This document shows positions 45,298 through 53,780 of a stretch of 64,000 bases of DNA, piece by piece. Made by a program: the position numbers and the translations under genes. Source of the stretch: Petrimonas sulfuriphila (GTDB lineage Bacteria > Bacteroidota > Bacteroidia > Bacteroidales > Dysgonomonadaceae). Under the pieces are notes generated by a model. The model was not told the DNA's origin. It saw nothing but the letters and a program-made list of their open reading frames with translations, and made no database searches. The stretch is from assembly GCA_038561985.1 (NCBI GenBank), contig CP073276.1, forward strand, positions 620,001-684,000, in the 5' to 3' direction. Every line of letters starts with the position of its first letter. Position 1 is the stretch's first letter.

Positions 45298-46005
45298 ATG
45301 ATTAAACTCAAAAAAATAAACAAATCGTACCACACCGAAGCCATTTCTCTGCATGCCCTTAAAGATATTGATCTGGAGATTGAGTCCGGTGAATACGTCT
45401 CAATTATGGGAGCCTCCGGTTCCGGGAAATCCACATTATTAAATTTAATGGGAATCCTGGACAGTTACGATTCGGGCGAATATCGCCTTAACGGTACCCT
45501 GATCAGAAACCTGACCGAGACACAAGCAGCCAAATACCGCAACGAGCTGATAGGATTCGTGTTTCAATCGTTCAACCTGATCAACTTCAAAAACGCATTG
45601 GAAAACGTGGCTCTCCCTCTCTACTACAAAAATGTCAGCCGGAAAAAGCGAAACATTATCGCAATGGAACACCTCGATAGGATGGGGTTAAAAAACTGGG
45701 CACACCACTTGCCCGGCGAATTATCGGGTGGGCAGAAACAACGGGTTGCCATTGCACGCGCTATGATATCGAATCCAAAAGTGATCCTTGCCGACGAACC
45801 TACTGGCGCTCTCGATAGCCAAACCACCGTTGAAGTAATGGATGTCCTTTCCGATTTAAACAGACAGGGCATCACCACCATCATTGTCACTCATGAACAG
45901 TCAGTCGCCGATGTCACCAATCGGATTATCCGGCTAAAAGACGGGGAAATTGAATCGGAAATTCGTAAAGACGGCGCGCACCGTTTTTACACTCTCAACT
46001 CGTAA
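45298..46005 (+). CDS. ABC transporter ATP-binding protein (MacB/LolD type)
   Basis: A 235-aa ATPase with Walker A GASGSGKS (38-45), Q-loop VFQSFNL, signature LSGGQKQRV (142-150), Walker [10 protein letters not shown] (162-170) and H-loop VTHEQ. The sequence places it with the MacB/LolD/FtsE mechanotransmission group. It powers the two permeases encoded immediately downstream (5-bp gap), which lack their own ATPase domain, unlike E. coli MacB, where both are fused. Confidence 0.93.
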   Translation: MIKLKKINKSYHTEAISLHALKDIDLEIESGEYVSIMGASGSGKSTLLNLMGILDSYDSGEYRLNGTLIRNLTETQAAKYRNELIGFVFQSFNLINFKNALENVALPLYYKNVSRKKRNIIAMEHLDRMGLKNWAHHLPGELSGGQKQRVAIARAMISNPKVILADEPTGALDSQTTVEVMDVLSDLNRQGITTIIVTHEQSVADVTNRIIRLKDGEIESEIRKDGAHRFYTLNS

Positions 46006-46010
46006 CAAAT

Positions 46011-47273
46011 ATGAACGACCACCTTCAGGAAATACTTCAGACCCTGCGTAAAAATAAGCTACGTACGGCGCTCACCGGACTTTCGGTTTCTTGGGGAATC
46101 TTCATCCTCATTGTTTTGTTGGGTGCAGGGAACGGATTGAAAAACGGGGTCATGGAAAACTTCAGCGACAGGGCTGTAAACCGCATAACACTCTGGTCAG
46201 GAACAACATCCATGGCACACAACGGGCTTAAATCGGGGCGAAACCTGCAGTTTGCAAACAAAGAAGTAGACCTTATCAGAACCGATGTAAACGAAAGCCG
46301 TCTTATTGCTGCACGTGTAGACAGGACACAAACCATCTCCTTCGGTCCGGAATATGGCTCATACAACGTACGCGGCGTAATGCCCGATTACCGGGAAATA
46401 GAAAGGCTGGTGATTAAACCCGGCGATGGGCGTTTTATCAACGGCCTGGATGTAAAAGAGACCAACAAAATAATTATCCTGGACAATAAAATTGCCGAAA
46501 CGCTCTTCAAAGGAGAAAAGGCGTTGGGAAACTATGTGAAGGTAGGGGAACTGATGTTTAAAGTTGTTGGCATAAACACCAAAAAAGAACGTTGGGGAAC
46601 GCCAACCGCCTACATTCCGTTCTCAACGGCACAGGCTATTTTTAATCCGGACAAGAAGTTCAATCAGATTACGTTCACCGTGGACGGACTGGAAACGAAA
46701 GAAGAAAATGACCGTTTCGATAAATCCCTACGTAGCTTGCTGGGAAGAAGCCTTAATTTCAATCCGGAGGACAGGCAGGCTCTGTGGGTAAACAACTCAC
46801 AGGCCGAATATATTGAAACGCAAAAGATTTTTGGAGGAATCACTTTGTTTGTCAGCATCATCGGGATCCTCACCCTAATTGCAGGCATTGTCGGAGTAAG
46901 CAATATCATGCTGGTCTCCGTCAAAGAGCGGACAAGGGAGATCGGAATCCGGAAAGCTATAGGCGCATCACCGTTGTCTATACTGAAAACCATCATTCTG
47001 GAATCGCTGATCATTACGGCTATTTTCGGATATATCGGGATGATCCTGGGGGTCGGGTTAACCGAGCTGATAAACTTCGTAATGGAACAGTCCGCCAACG
47101 GACAACCCGTTACCGACGAAGTCCAGATGTCGGTTTTTAAAAATCCGACAGTCAACATGGGATATGCCATTTTCGCTACCGTTGTCCTTATTATCGCGGG
47201 CATCGTTGCCGGATACCTGCCTGCCCGAAAAGCGGTCAGAATAAAACCGATTGAAGCCATGCGCCAGGAATGA
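46011..47273 (+). CDS. MacB-like ABC permease (1)
   Basis: A 420-aa FtsX/MacB_PCD protein with an N-terminal TM (about 20-45, TALTGLSVSWGIFILIVLLGAG), a large periplasmic domain (about 50-275) and three C-terminal TMs. Between TM2 and TM3 it has GVSNIMLVSVKERTREIGIRKAIGA, the signature coupling helix of the family. It probably forms a heterodimer with the next gene product and moves substrates from the periplasm into the TolC duct. Confidence 0.9.
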   Translation: MNDHLQEILQTLRKNKLRTALTGLSVSWGIFILIVLLGAGNGLKNGVMENFSDRAVNRITLWSGTTSMAHNGLKSGRNLQFANKEVDLIRTDVNESRLIAARVDRTQTISFGPEYGSYNVRGVMPDYREIERLVIKPGDGRFINGLDVKETNKIIILDNKIAETLFKGEKALGNYVKVGELMFKVVGINTKKERWGTPTAYIPFSTAQAIFNPDKKFNQITFTVDGLETKEENDRFDKSLRSLLGRSLNFNPEDRQALWVNNSQAEYIETQKIFGGITLFVSIIGILTLIAGIVGVSNIMLVSVKERTREIGIRKAIGASPLSILKTIILESLIITAIFGYIGMILGVGLTELINFVMEQSANGQPVTDEVQMSVFKNPTVNMGYAIFATVVLIIAGIVAGYLPARKAVRIKPIEAMRQE

Positions 47274-47298
47274 TTGCTGAAACTCGTCAAAGAAAAAA

Positions 47299-48621
47299 AT
47301 GAATAACAAATTGCAAAAAGATAACGGTATTCGTGTAACCAAAACTTCCCTTTGGAGGCGATTGGGCGGGGCTTTATTCGACCTCGACCGCTGGTACGAG
47401 ATATGGGTAACCATTACCCACAACAAATCGCGCAGTTTCCTCACGGCATTCGGGGTATTCTGGGGGATGTTTATGCTTGTATTGATGGTTGGAGCGGGAA
47501 ACGCGTTGAGTAAAGGCATCTCCTCCCAGGTAGAAGGGTTTGCAGGCAACTCCTGCTTTTTCTGGACACAAAACACATCGGAAGCGTACAAGGGGTTCCG
47601 CAAGGGACGCCGATGGGACATGTTGAATAGCGATGTGGAAATCATCCGCAGCAAAGTACCTGAGTTGCAACACCTCTCGCCCATGCTCTTTGGCGGTTCT
47701 AACGATAAGAATGTGGTTCGTGGGGAAAAAGGCGGATCGTACCAGGTAAAAGGGTGCTACCCCGAATACGACCTGATTGAAAAAAGTAAAATAATCAGCG
47801 GAAGATTTATCAACGATATAGATATTGCCGAAAACCGCAAGGTATGCATTATCGGTGAACGTGTTTACGAAGTGTTGTTTCAAACCGGAGAAGACGCCAT
47901 TGGAAAACTGGTAAAGGTGAACGGTATTTATTTTCAGGTTATCGGCGTGGCCCGTAGAATGGCCAATGCAAGCATTGGTGGCTCAACCGATGAATCGGTC
48001 ATCCTGCCTTTCAGCACCATGCAAAAAGCATTTAATCAAGGCAACATCATCCATTTTCTCGGGGCGACCTCCCGGCCGGGAGTAAAAGTAAAAGTGGTGG
48101 AAAATAAAATTAAAGAAACGCTCAGGAGTGTCCACCAAATCAGTCCCGATGACAAGGATGCCATCGGTTCGGTGAATATTGAAGATCAGTTTACGATGTT
48201 CAATAACCTGTTTATCGGTATCAACGCGCTCATCTGGATTGTGGGACTGGGAACATTGCTTGCCGGCGCTATCGGTGTAAGCAACATCATGCTCGTCACC
48301 GTTCGGGAACGGACAAAAGAGATCGGCATTCGTCGGGCATTGGGTGCAACGCCGTCAAACATTATCGGGCAAGTGCTGACGGAAAGTATAGTGCTTACCG
48401 TCCTGGCCGGGATCGGAGGAATCGTGCTGGGGGTCGGACTGTTGTCCGCAATTGGGGTTGCACTAAGTCAGGGCGATCAGTTTTTCAAAGATCCTCAGAT
48501 CGGATTCGGCATGGCAGTAGGCTCGCTAACGATATTGCTGGTCATCGGCACTTTTGCAGGATTTATCCCTGCCCAGCGCGCGATAATGATCAGACCTATT
48601 GAGGCAATCCGGGAAGAATAA
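47299..48621 (+). CDS. MacB-like ABC permease (2)
   Basis: A 440-aa paralogue of the preceding permease with the same layout: TM1 near residues 40-65 (FLTAFGVFWGMFMLVLMVGAG), a periplasmic domain, then GVSNIMLVTVRERTKEIGIRRALGA and two further TMs. Its N-terminus is 20 residues longer. Two distinct permeases suggest an obligate heterodimer. 25-bp gap to the first permease gene. Confidence 0.9.
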   Translation: MNNKLQKDNGIRVTKTSLWRRLGGALFDLDRWYEIWVTITHNKSRSFLTAFGVFWGMFMLVLMVGAGNALSKGISSQVEGFAGNSCFFWTQNTSEAYKGFRKGRRWDMLNSDVEIIRSKVPELQHLSPMLFGGSNDKNVVRGEKGGSYQVKGCYPEYDLIEKSKIISGRFINDIDIAENRKVCIIGERVYEVLFQTGEDAIGKLVKVNGIYFQVIGVARRMANASIGGSTDESVILPFSTMQKAFNQGNIIHFLGATSRPGVKVKVVENKIKETLRSVHQISPDDKDAIGSVNIEDQFTMFNNLFIGINALIWIVGLGTLLAGAIGVSNIMLVTVRERTKEIGIRRALGATPSNIIGQVLTESIVLTVLAGIGGIVLGVGLLSAIGVALSQGDQFFKDPQIGFGMAVGSLTILLVIGTFAGFIPAQRAIMIRPIEAIREE

Positions 48622-48668
48622 ATGTGTTAAATTAAACATCAAACTTTAAATATCAAACGATAACTCAA

Positions 48669-49772
48669 ATGAAAAAAGTACTTAAAATCGCCGGTTTAGT
48701 TCTCCTGGGACTATTGGTAATCTGGACGTTTGTATTTTTATATCAAAAATCGCGCCCAAAAATAAAAACGTACCGGATTGAAACCGTTACGAGAAACAAT
48801 ATCGAGAAACGAACGGTAGCAACCGGAAAGGTACAGCCGCGAAATGAGATTCTCATTAAACCGCAAATGTCTGGTATTATCTCGGAGATTTACAAAGAGG
48901 CGGGCGAGAAAGTGGTTGCCGGCGATGTTATCGCCAAAATACAGGTGATTCCTGACATGGTCAACCTGAGCGGTGCTGAATCGCGCGTTGAAAGAGCTCA
49001 ACTGTCCGCCGATCAAAGCCGGAGCAACTACGAGCGTGACCGGAAACTGTACGAAAATCAAGTAATTTCGAAGGAGGAATTCGAGAAGGTACAACTTCAG
49101 TACAGAAACGATCAGGAAGAGCTTCGGGCAGCCACCGACAACCTAAGCCTGGTACGTACGGGAATTACCAAAAGCTCGGCCAAGTACAGCAATACCCTCG
49201 TTCGTGCCACCGTGAGCGGAACAATCCTTGATGTTCCTGTGAAGGTAGGAAACTCGGTTATACAGTCCAACAACTTCAACGACGGCACTACCATCGCATC
49301 CGTTGCCAACCTGAGCGATATGCTTTTCGTAGGAAAGATTGACGAAACCGAGGTGGGAAAACTGTCCGTGAATATGCCTATGGAAATCACCATCGGAGCC
49401 ATTCAGGACAAGAAAATTCCGGCAAAACTGGAATATGTTTCTCCCAAAGGCGTGGAAGAGAGCGGAGCTATCCTTTTTGAGATGAAAGCCGCCATGGAGA
49501 TGCCGGCGGATGTCTTTATCCGTGCCGGATACAGCGCCAACGCCGATATCATCCTCGACCGTCGCGACAGTGTGCTTTCCATTTCCGAGAGCTGTGTTGA
49601 GTTCAGCAATGATTCGGCGTTTGTGTATACCGTAAAAAGCGAGAAGCCACAGGAATTTGACCGCAAGTACGTAAAAGCGGGCCTTTCCGATGGGATCAAT
49701 ATTGAAATCCTTGAAGGGTTGAAAATGAATGATAAGGTACGTGGCAATGAGATCATTGAAACGAAGAAATAA
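48669..49772 (+). CDS. MacA-like periplasmic adaptor
   Basis: A 367-aa membrane fusion protein with an N-terminal anchor helix (8-26), lipoyl halves around TGKVQPRNEILIKPQMSGIISEIY and KYSNTLVRATVSGTILDVPVKVG, a coiled-coil hairpin (about 95-155) and a beta-barrel domain. It links the ABC permeases to the TolC-like channel encoded 5 bp downstream. Confidence 0.9.
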   Translation: MKKVLKIAGLVLLGLLVIWTFVFLYQKSRPKIKTYRIETVTRNNIEKRTVATGKVQPRNEILIKPQMSGIISEIYKEAGEKVVAGDVIAKIQVIPDMVNLSGAESRVERAQLSADQSRSNYERDRKLYENQVISKEEFEKVQLQYRNDQEELRAATDNLSLVRTGITKSSAKYSNTLVRATVSGTILDVPVKVGNSVIQSNNFNDGTTIASVANLSDMLFVGKIDETEVGKLSVNMPMEITIGAIQDKKIPAKLEYVSPKGVEESGAILFEMKAAMEMPADVFIRAGYSANADIILDRRDSVLSISESCVEFSNDSAFVYTVKSEKPQEFDRKYVKAGLSDGINIEILEGLKMNDKVRGNEIIETKK

Positions 49773-49777
49773 GAAGT

Positions 49778-51079
49778 ATGAGGACATTTACCATTATCGC
49801 TATTTTTTGTTGTTTGTCAACGATGGCCCAAGCGCAGCAATATACGCTTGAAGAGTGCATCAATATTGCCTTGCAAAACAACAGAAACATCAAGCAGCAA
49901 GAGCTGAGCAAGGCACAGCGCCAAATCGCATACTCACAAGCAAGAAACGATCTGTTACCCAGTGTAAACGCATCCGCAGGACAAAACTTTGTTTTTGGCC
50001 GATCTATAGGACTTGACAATACCTATCAAAACACCAACTCATCTCAGAGCTCGTTTGGAGTGGGCGCGGACATTACGTTGTTTGACGGATTGCGGATGAA
50101 ACACAATATCGATGCTAAACGCGCCGATTTAAGTGCTGCCGAAGCCGATCTGGAGAAGTTTAAAGACGAAATAGAAATGAGCGTGGCGACCGCTTTTCTA
50201 CAGGTGCTACTGCAAAAGGAGCTGTTGCAGATTGCCAGCGAACAAATTCAATTGACGGACTCCAATATGAATCGCCGGAAGGAACTAATCAAGAGTGGCA
50301 AGATGGCTCATGGCGAGATTTATGAACTGGAAGCCCAGCGTGCCCGAGAAGAACAGAACAGGGTCCAGGCAGAAAGCAACCTCAAGCTGGCGTTGCTTGA
50401 TCTGGCCCAGATTATGGAGCTGGAGGATTTTTCAGATTTTAATGTCTCGGCACCATCGGTGGAGTCAATTCTCAGTGAAGGAGTACTACTCTCAACCTCC
50501 GATATTTTTCAAACTGCGTTGCTTACCCGTCCCGAAATCAAAGCAGCTGAATACCGGCTTCAAAGTAGCGAAAAAGAAGTATTGATGGCTAAGTCGCAAC
50601 TCTACCCCTCCCTCTCTTTCGGCGCTAACTTCGGAACCGGATACTACAACATGAGCGGACGCTCGAACGATCCGTTTCACACTCAAATCCGGAACAACAT
50701 GAGCAATTCGCTCGGGTTCAGCCTGCGAATCCCTATCTTCAATAAATTCCAGACAAAAAACAGTATCCGCACGGCAGAACTTGCCGCAGAAAACAACCGG
50801 TTGGAGATAGATAAAGTGAAAATCGATCTCCGCAAACGCATTGAGCAGGCGTACCACAACGCCTTAGGTGCTCAAAGCAAATGGAAAGCAACGCAAAAAT
50901 CAGAAATATCGGGACAGGAAGCGTTCCGTTTCGCACAAGAGAAATTTGATAACGGACGCGCTAACTCCTACGAACTTTTTCAAGCGAAAAGCAACCTCAC
51001 ACAAACATTATCCGATCAGGCGCAGGCAAAATACGAATATGCTTTTCGCCTAAAGATACTGGAATTGTTAAAAAAATGA
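49778..51079 (+). CDS. TolC-family outer-membrane channel
   Basis: A 433-aa protein with signal peptide (cleaved near AQAQQY, residue 19) and family start YTLEECINIALQNNRNIKQQEL. Two repeats of helical hairpins follow. It lacks the long loop insertion of the RND-linked homologue at 7269 and is about 70 residues shorter. Outer-membrane duct for the MacAB-type exporter. Confidence 0.89.
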   Translation: MRTFTIIAIFCCLSTMAQAQQYTLEECINIALQNNRNIKQQELSKAQRQIAYSQARNDLLPSVNASAGQNFVFGRSIGLDNTYQNTNSSQSSFGVGADITLFDGLRMKHNIDAKRADLSAAEADLEKFKDEIEMSVATAFLQVLLQKELLQIASEQIQLTDSNMNRRKELIKSGKMAHGEIYELEAQRAREEQNRVQAESNLKLALLDLAQIMELEDFSDFNVSAPSVESILSEGVLLSTSDIFQTALLTRPEIKAAEYRLQSSEKEVLMAKSQLYPSLSFGANFGTGYYNMSGRSNDPFHTQIRNNMSNSLGFSLRIPIFNKFQTKNSIRTAELAAENNRLEIDKVKIDLRKRIEQAYHNALGAQSKWKATQKSEISGQEAFRFAQEKFDNGRANSYELFQAKSNLTQTLSDQAQAKYEYAFRLKILELLKK

Positions 51080-51139
51080 TTTCTTGTAACCGAAACTGAA
51101 AACCGAACGTCTTATATGTAAACATTAATGACTCCCATT

Positions 51140-51865
51140 ATGAAACATCTCGTATTTACAAATCTATTGATTTTCTCCTTTGTGCTCTTTGCGAACAACG
51201 CATGTGCTCAAAGCAACCGTATCACGAACAGAAATTACGATGTGACGGCATTTTCCGCCATGGTATCAAACACGGTCGGCAACATAGAATACACTCCGTC
51301 TTCCCATTACAGTGTAAGCGCCGAAGGCAACGAAGAGATGGTTAACAACTTGGTGGTAACCGTACAAAACAGCCAACTCAACCTATCGATGAAGAAAAAC
51401 CTAAAAAGGCTATTCGGCAACCGGCGATCCGGAAAACTGGTCATCAGGATAAGTTCACCCTCCCTCAATTTTATTGAATCAAACGGCGTGGGAAACATTG
51501 AATTGAAAGGGACCCTGGATACACCTCAATTCAAGATTGTCTCCACGGGCGTGGGAAACATCGCTGCTCAACATTTTACCTCCGGCAATATCGACATTAC
51601 TTCTGAAGGGGTAGGGAATATAGAAATAAAGGGATCGGCCACTTCGGTATCTGTCGTATCAAAAGGCGTGGGAAATGTAAAGCTTGAAAACCTGAAAGCC
51701 GCGCGTGTGCGAATCGAATCGGATGGTGTGGGAAATGTTTCGTGCCACGCTACAGAATCGGTGGACATCAATACAGACGGAATCGGGAATGTCACTTACT
51801 ACGGCAACCCACGCACCAAAAACATCAGCAAGGGAGGAATCGGGAAAGTAAGGCCAGGAGATTAA
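51140..51865 (+). CDS. DUF2807 (head GIN domain) secreted protein
   Basis: 241 aa from the ATG at 51140; an ATG four codons earlier (51128) gives a less typical signal peptide. Signal cleavage near ACAQS. The mature protein is a right-handed beta-solenoid candidate: the motif G-[VI]-G-N occurs seven times in near-regular 20-residue steps (SNTVGNIEY, SNGVGNIEL, STGVGNIAA, SEGVGNIEI, SKGVGNVKL, SDGVGNVSC, TDGIGNVTY). DUF2807 proteins are putative auto-transporting adhesins by old annotation; function is not established. Being last in the exporter operon, it might be cargo or an assembly factor. Confidence 0.82.
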   Translation: MKHLVFTNLLIFSFVLFANNACAQSNRITNRNYDVTAFSAMVSNTVGNIEYTPSSHYSVSAEGNEEMVNNLVVTVQNSQLNLSMKKNLKRLFGNRRSGKLVIRISSPSLNFIESNGVGNIELKGTLDTPQFKIVSTGVGNIAAQHFTSGNIDITSEGVGNIEIKGSATSVSVVSKGVGNVKLENLKAARVRIESDGVGNVSCHATESVDINTDGIGNVTYYGNPRTKNISKGGIGKVRPGD

Positions 51866-51908
51866 CGAACAATATAACACTCTACTTTTAGATTAAACTC
51901 TAATCAAA

Positions 51909-51941
51909 AAAACGGGCGCTTGTTTGAAAGCTCCCGTTTTT
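51909..51941 (+). terminator. rho-independent terminator of the MacAB-type operon
   Basis: A 12-bp stem with one mismatch (51909-51921 with 51928-51940) and T-run. It lies 43 bp after the DUF2807 stop. Confidence 0.8.
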
Positions 51942-52075
51942 ATTTGTATGCCACTATCACGATCCGTCACTCCACCATTTTTATATTTCAGAACACATTG
52001 CCGGACAAAATTCAAAAGCAAGTAAAAACAGAATAAATAAAAAAACATTTTCCCGCTAATCTTGTTATAATTTTC

Positions 52076-52108
52076 TTGTTTTTTATTAAAGAAAAATAAC
52101 TATCTTTG
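52076..52108 (+). promoter_or_regulatory. promoter of the surface polysaccharide locus
   Basis: TTG at 52076-52078 and TATCTTTG at 52101-52108, spacer 22 bp. The transcript would carry a leader of about 330 nt before the first structural gene. I see no pair of inverted repeats flanking it that would make it an invertible promoter. Confidence 0.55.
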
Positions 52109-52176
52109 CTGGCAAGAAAGCAAGTAATTCTACAGTTAACACATATACTTTCTTTACACTAAGGTGATAAACTGTC

Positions 52177-52284
52177 ATGCCAGGTAGAGATAAGAAGATA
52201 TATTATCCACATATTTTAATAGGAACGCCCGTTCCTTCCGGGAAAAATATAGCCTCTACCCCCCCCTCTATTAACATTTATTAA
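52177..52284 (+). CDS. possible 35-codon leader ORF containing a C8 tract
   Basis: ATG at 52177, stop at 52284: MPGRDKKIYYPHILIG followed by a Pro/Ser-rich end. The codons for STPP use a run of eight C (52259-52266), long enough to slip. No Shine-Dalgarno is present. A short stem (AGGAAC/GTTCCT at 52221-52236) lies inside. Could be a leader peptide, a decayed start of a UpxY-like gene, or chance. Confidence 0.25.
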   Translation: MPGRDKKIYYPHILIGTPVPSGKNIASTPPSINIY

Positions 52285-52357
52285 CGTACAAAGCCCTATT
52301 GCGAGGGCATCAAAAGATTGGAAAAAGTCGGTAAATTTTTTCCAAGGAGGAAGAAGT

Positions 52358-52453
52358 ATGCCCAAAAGTGTGGAATGGCCCCATTCCATGCAAGATGCTC
52401 TCATCCTTTCAAACAACTGTATACCCCTTTATAAAAATAATCTTCATGATTGA
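52358..52453 (+). CDS. 31-codon leader ORF with Shine-Dalgarno, overlapping the first polysaccharide gene
   Basis: A perfect AAGGAGG (52344-52350) lies 7 nt before the ATG at 52358. The predicted peptide starts MPKSVEWPHSMQDALIL and its TGA (52451-52453) overlaps the next gene, whose ATG is at 52446. An 18-bp palindrome TGGAATGG-CC-CCATTCCA (52371-52388) lies inside. The setting suggests translational coupling or leader-peptide control of the locus. No homology recognised. Confidence 0.4.
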   Translation: MPKSVEWPHSMQDALILSNNCIPLYKNNLHD

Positions 52454-53777
52454 AAAAAGAAATTCAAAAGAAGAACTGCTGTCTCGCATCGCGGAGAGAA
52501 AAATAGTTGTAGGCGTTGTGGGTTTAGGCTATGTCGGACTACCTCTTGCTGTTGAGAAAGCGAAAGCCGGATTCAGGACCATCGGTTTTGACGTGCAACC
52601 GGAAAAGGTGGACATGGTCAATAATGGATACAACTATATAGGGGATGTGGTTGACAGTGAATTAAAACAACTGGTACAGGAAGGTATCCTTTCCGCCACT
52701 ACGGATTTTTCTTTTGTCGGCGAGGTCGATTTCATCGCTATTTGCGTACCCACGCCGCTCGACGCCCATCAGCAACCCGACATCAGCTATGTGGAGAGTT
52801 CAGCCAAGGCCATCGCCGCTTACTTAAAGCCCGGCACTATGGTTGTATTGGAGTCCACCACCTACCCGGGCACTACGGAAGAGCTTCTGAAGCCTGTTCT
52901 CGAAGCGGGGTCAGGATTGAAGTGCGGCGAGAATTTCTATCTCGGTTTTTCTCCCGAACGTGTCGATCCCGGTAATCTTATTTATAAAACCAAGAATACA
53001 CCGAAAGTGGTAGGAGCTTACGGAGATGACGCCCGCGAGGTGATTGCTGCCGTGTACAGTGCCGTACTCGACGATAATGTGCACATCGTTTCGTCTCCCT
53101 CCGTGGCCGAGATGACCAAGATTTTAGAAAACACCTACCGCAATATCAACATTGGGCTCATCAACGAACTGGCCATCCTCTGCGATCGCATGGGAATCAA
53201 TCTTTGGGAGGTCATAGAAGCGGCCAAGACCAAGCCTTTCGGGTTCACCCCTTTTTATCCCGGTCCCGGATTAGGGGGGCATTGTATTCCGTTAGATCCC
53301 TACTACCTCAGTTGGAAAGCCCGCGAATACGGCTTCCACACCTCAATGATCGAGGCCTCCATGATGATTAACGATCGGATGCCCGAGTACACCGTCGAAC
53401 GCTGTGCGAGGATTCTCAATCGTCGCCAAAAAGCGCTCAACGGTTCACGCGTGCTGGTATTAGGCGTGGCCTATAAACAGGATATTGACGATTGCCGCGA
53501 GAGCCCCGCCCTCAAGGTCATCGACCAGTTAGAAAAATCGGGGTGTGAAGTCTCTTTTTTTGACCCTTTCATCCCGGCTTATAAACAAAACGGTGCGGTG
53601 CGCCAAGGCGAGCGAGCATTAACATCCGAGCTGCTACGCTCGGTTGACTTGGTGCTGATCACAACGGCTCACACCCCTGTCGACTATGCACTGGTGCAAC
53701 GCCACGCCTCCGCCATTTTCGATACTAAAAATGTGATGAAAGCAATCAAAGAACGAGACAATATCGAAGTACTGTAA
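52446..53777 (+). CDS. wbpA: UDP-N-acetylglucosamine 6-dehydrogenase (WbpA-like)
   Basis: 443 aa from the ATG at 52446, which overlaps the leader ORF. The frame is open further upstream (52368), but that part has no homology. NAD-binding GLGYVGLPLAVEKAKAGF, central helix and catalytic Cys in GPGLGGHCIPLDPYYLSW are typical of UDP-sugar dehydrogenases. The downstream wbpB-, wbpD- and wbpE-like genes identify the UDP-GlcNAc branch: it oxidises C6 to give UDP-GlcNAc uronate, first step towards a 2,3-diacetamido uronic acid. Confidence 0.85.
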   Translation: MIEKRNSKEELLSRIAERKIVVGVVGLGYVGLPLAVEKAKAGFRTIGFDVQPEKVDMVNNGYNYIGDVVDSELKQLVQEGILSATTDFSFVGEVDFIAICVPTPLDAHQQPDISYVESSAKAIAAYLKPGTMVVLESTTYPGTTEELLKPVLEAGSGLKCGENFYLGFSPERVDPGNLIYKTKNTPKVVGAYGDDAREVIAAVYSAVLDDNVHIVSSPSVAEMTKILENTYRNINIGLINELAILCDRMGINLWEVIEAAKTKPFGFTPFYPGPGLGGHCIPLDPYYLSWKAREYGFHTSMIEASMMINDRMPEYTVERCARILNRRQKALNGSRVLVLGVAYKQDIDDCRESPALKVIDQLEKSGCEVSFFDPFIPAYKQNGAVRQGERALTSELLRSVDLVLITTAHTPVDYALVQRHASAIFDTKNVMKAIKERDNIEVL

Positions 53778-53780
53778 AAC

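Noticed and set aside
51480-51800. Near-regular DNA repeats of about 60 bp
   Set aside because: They encode the G[VI]GN steps of the DUF2807 protein and are explained by it.
52000-52200. Invertible capsule promoter as in Bacteroides
   Set aside because: I could not find a pair of inverted repeats flanking the -7/-33 elements, and no invertase gene is nearby.
52368-52445. Upstream in-frame start of WbpA at 52368
   Set aside because: No homology in these residues, and the ATG at 52446 is coupled to the leader ORF stop.
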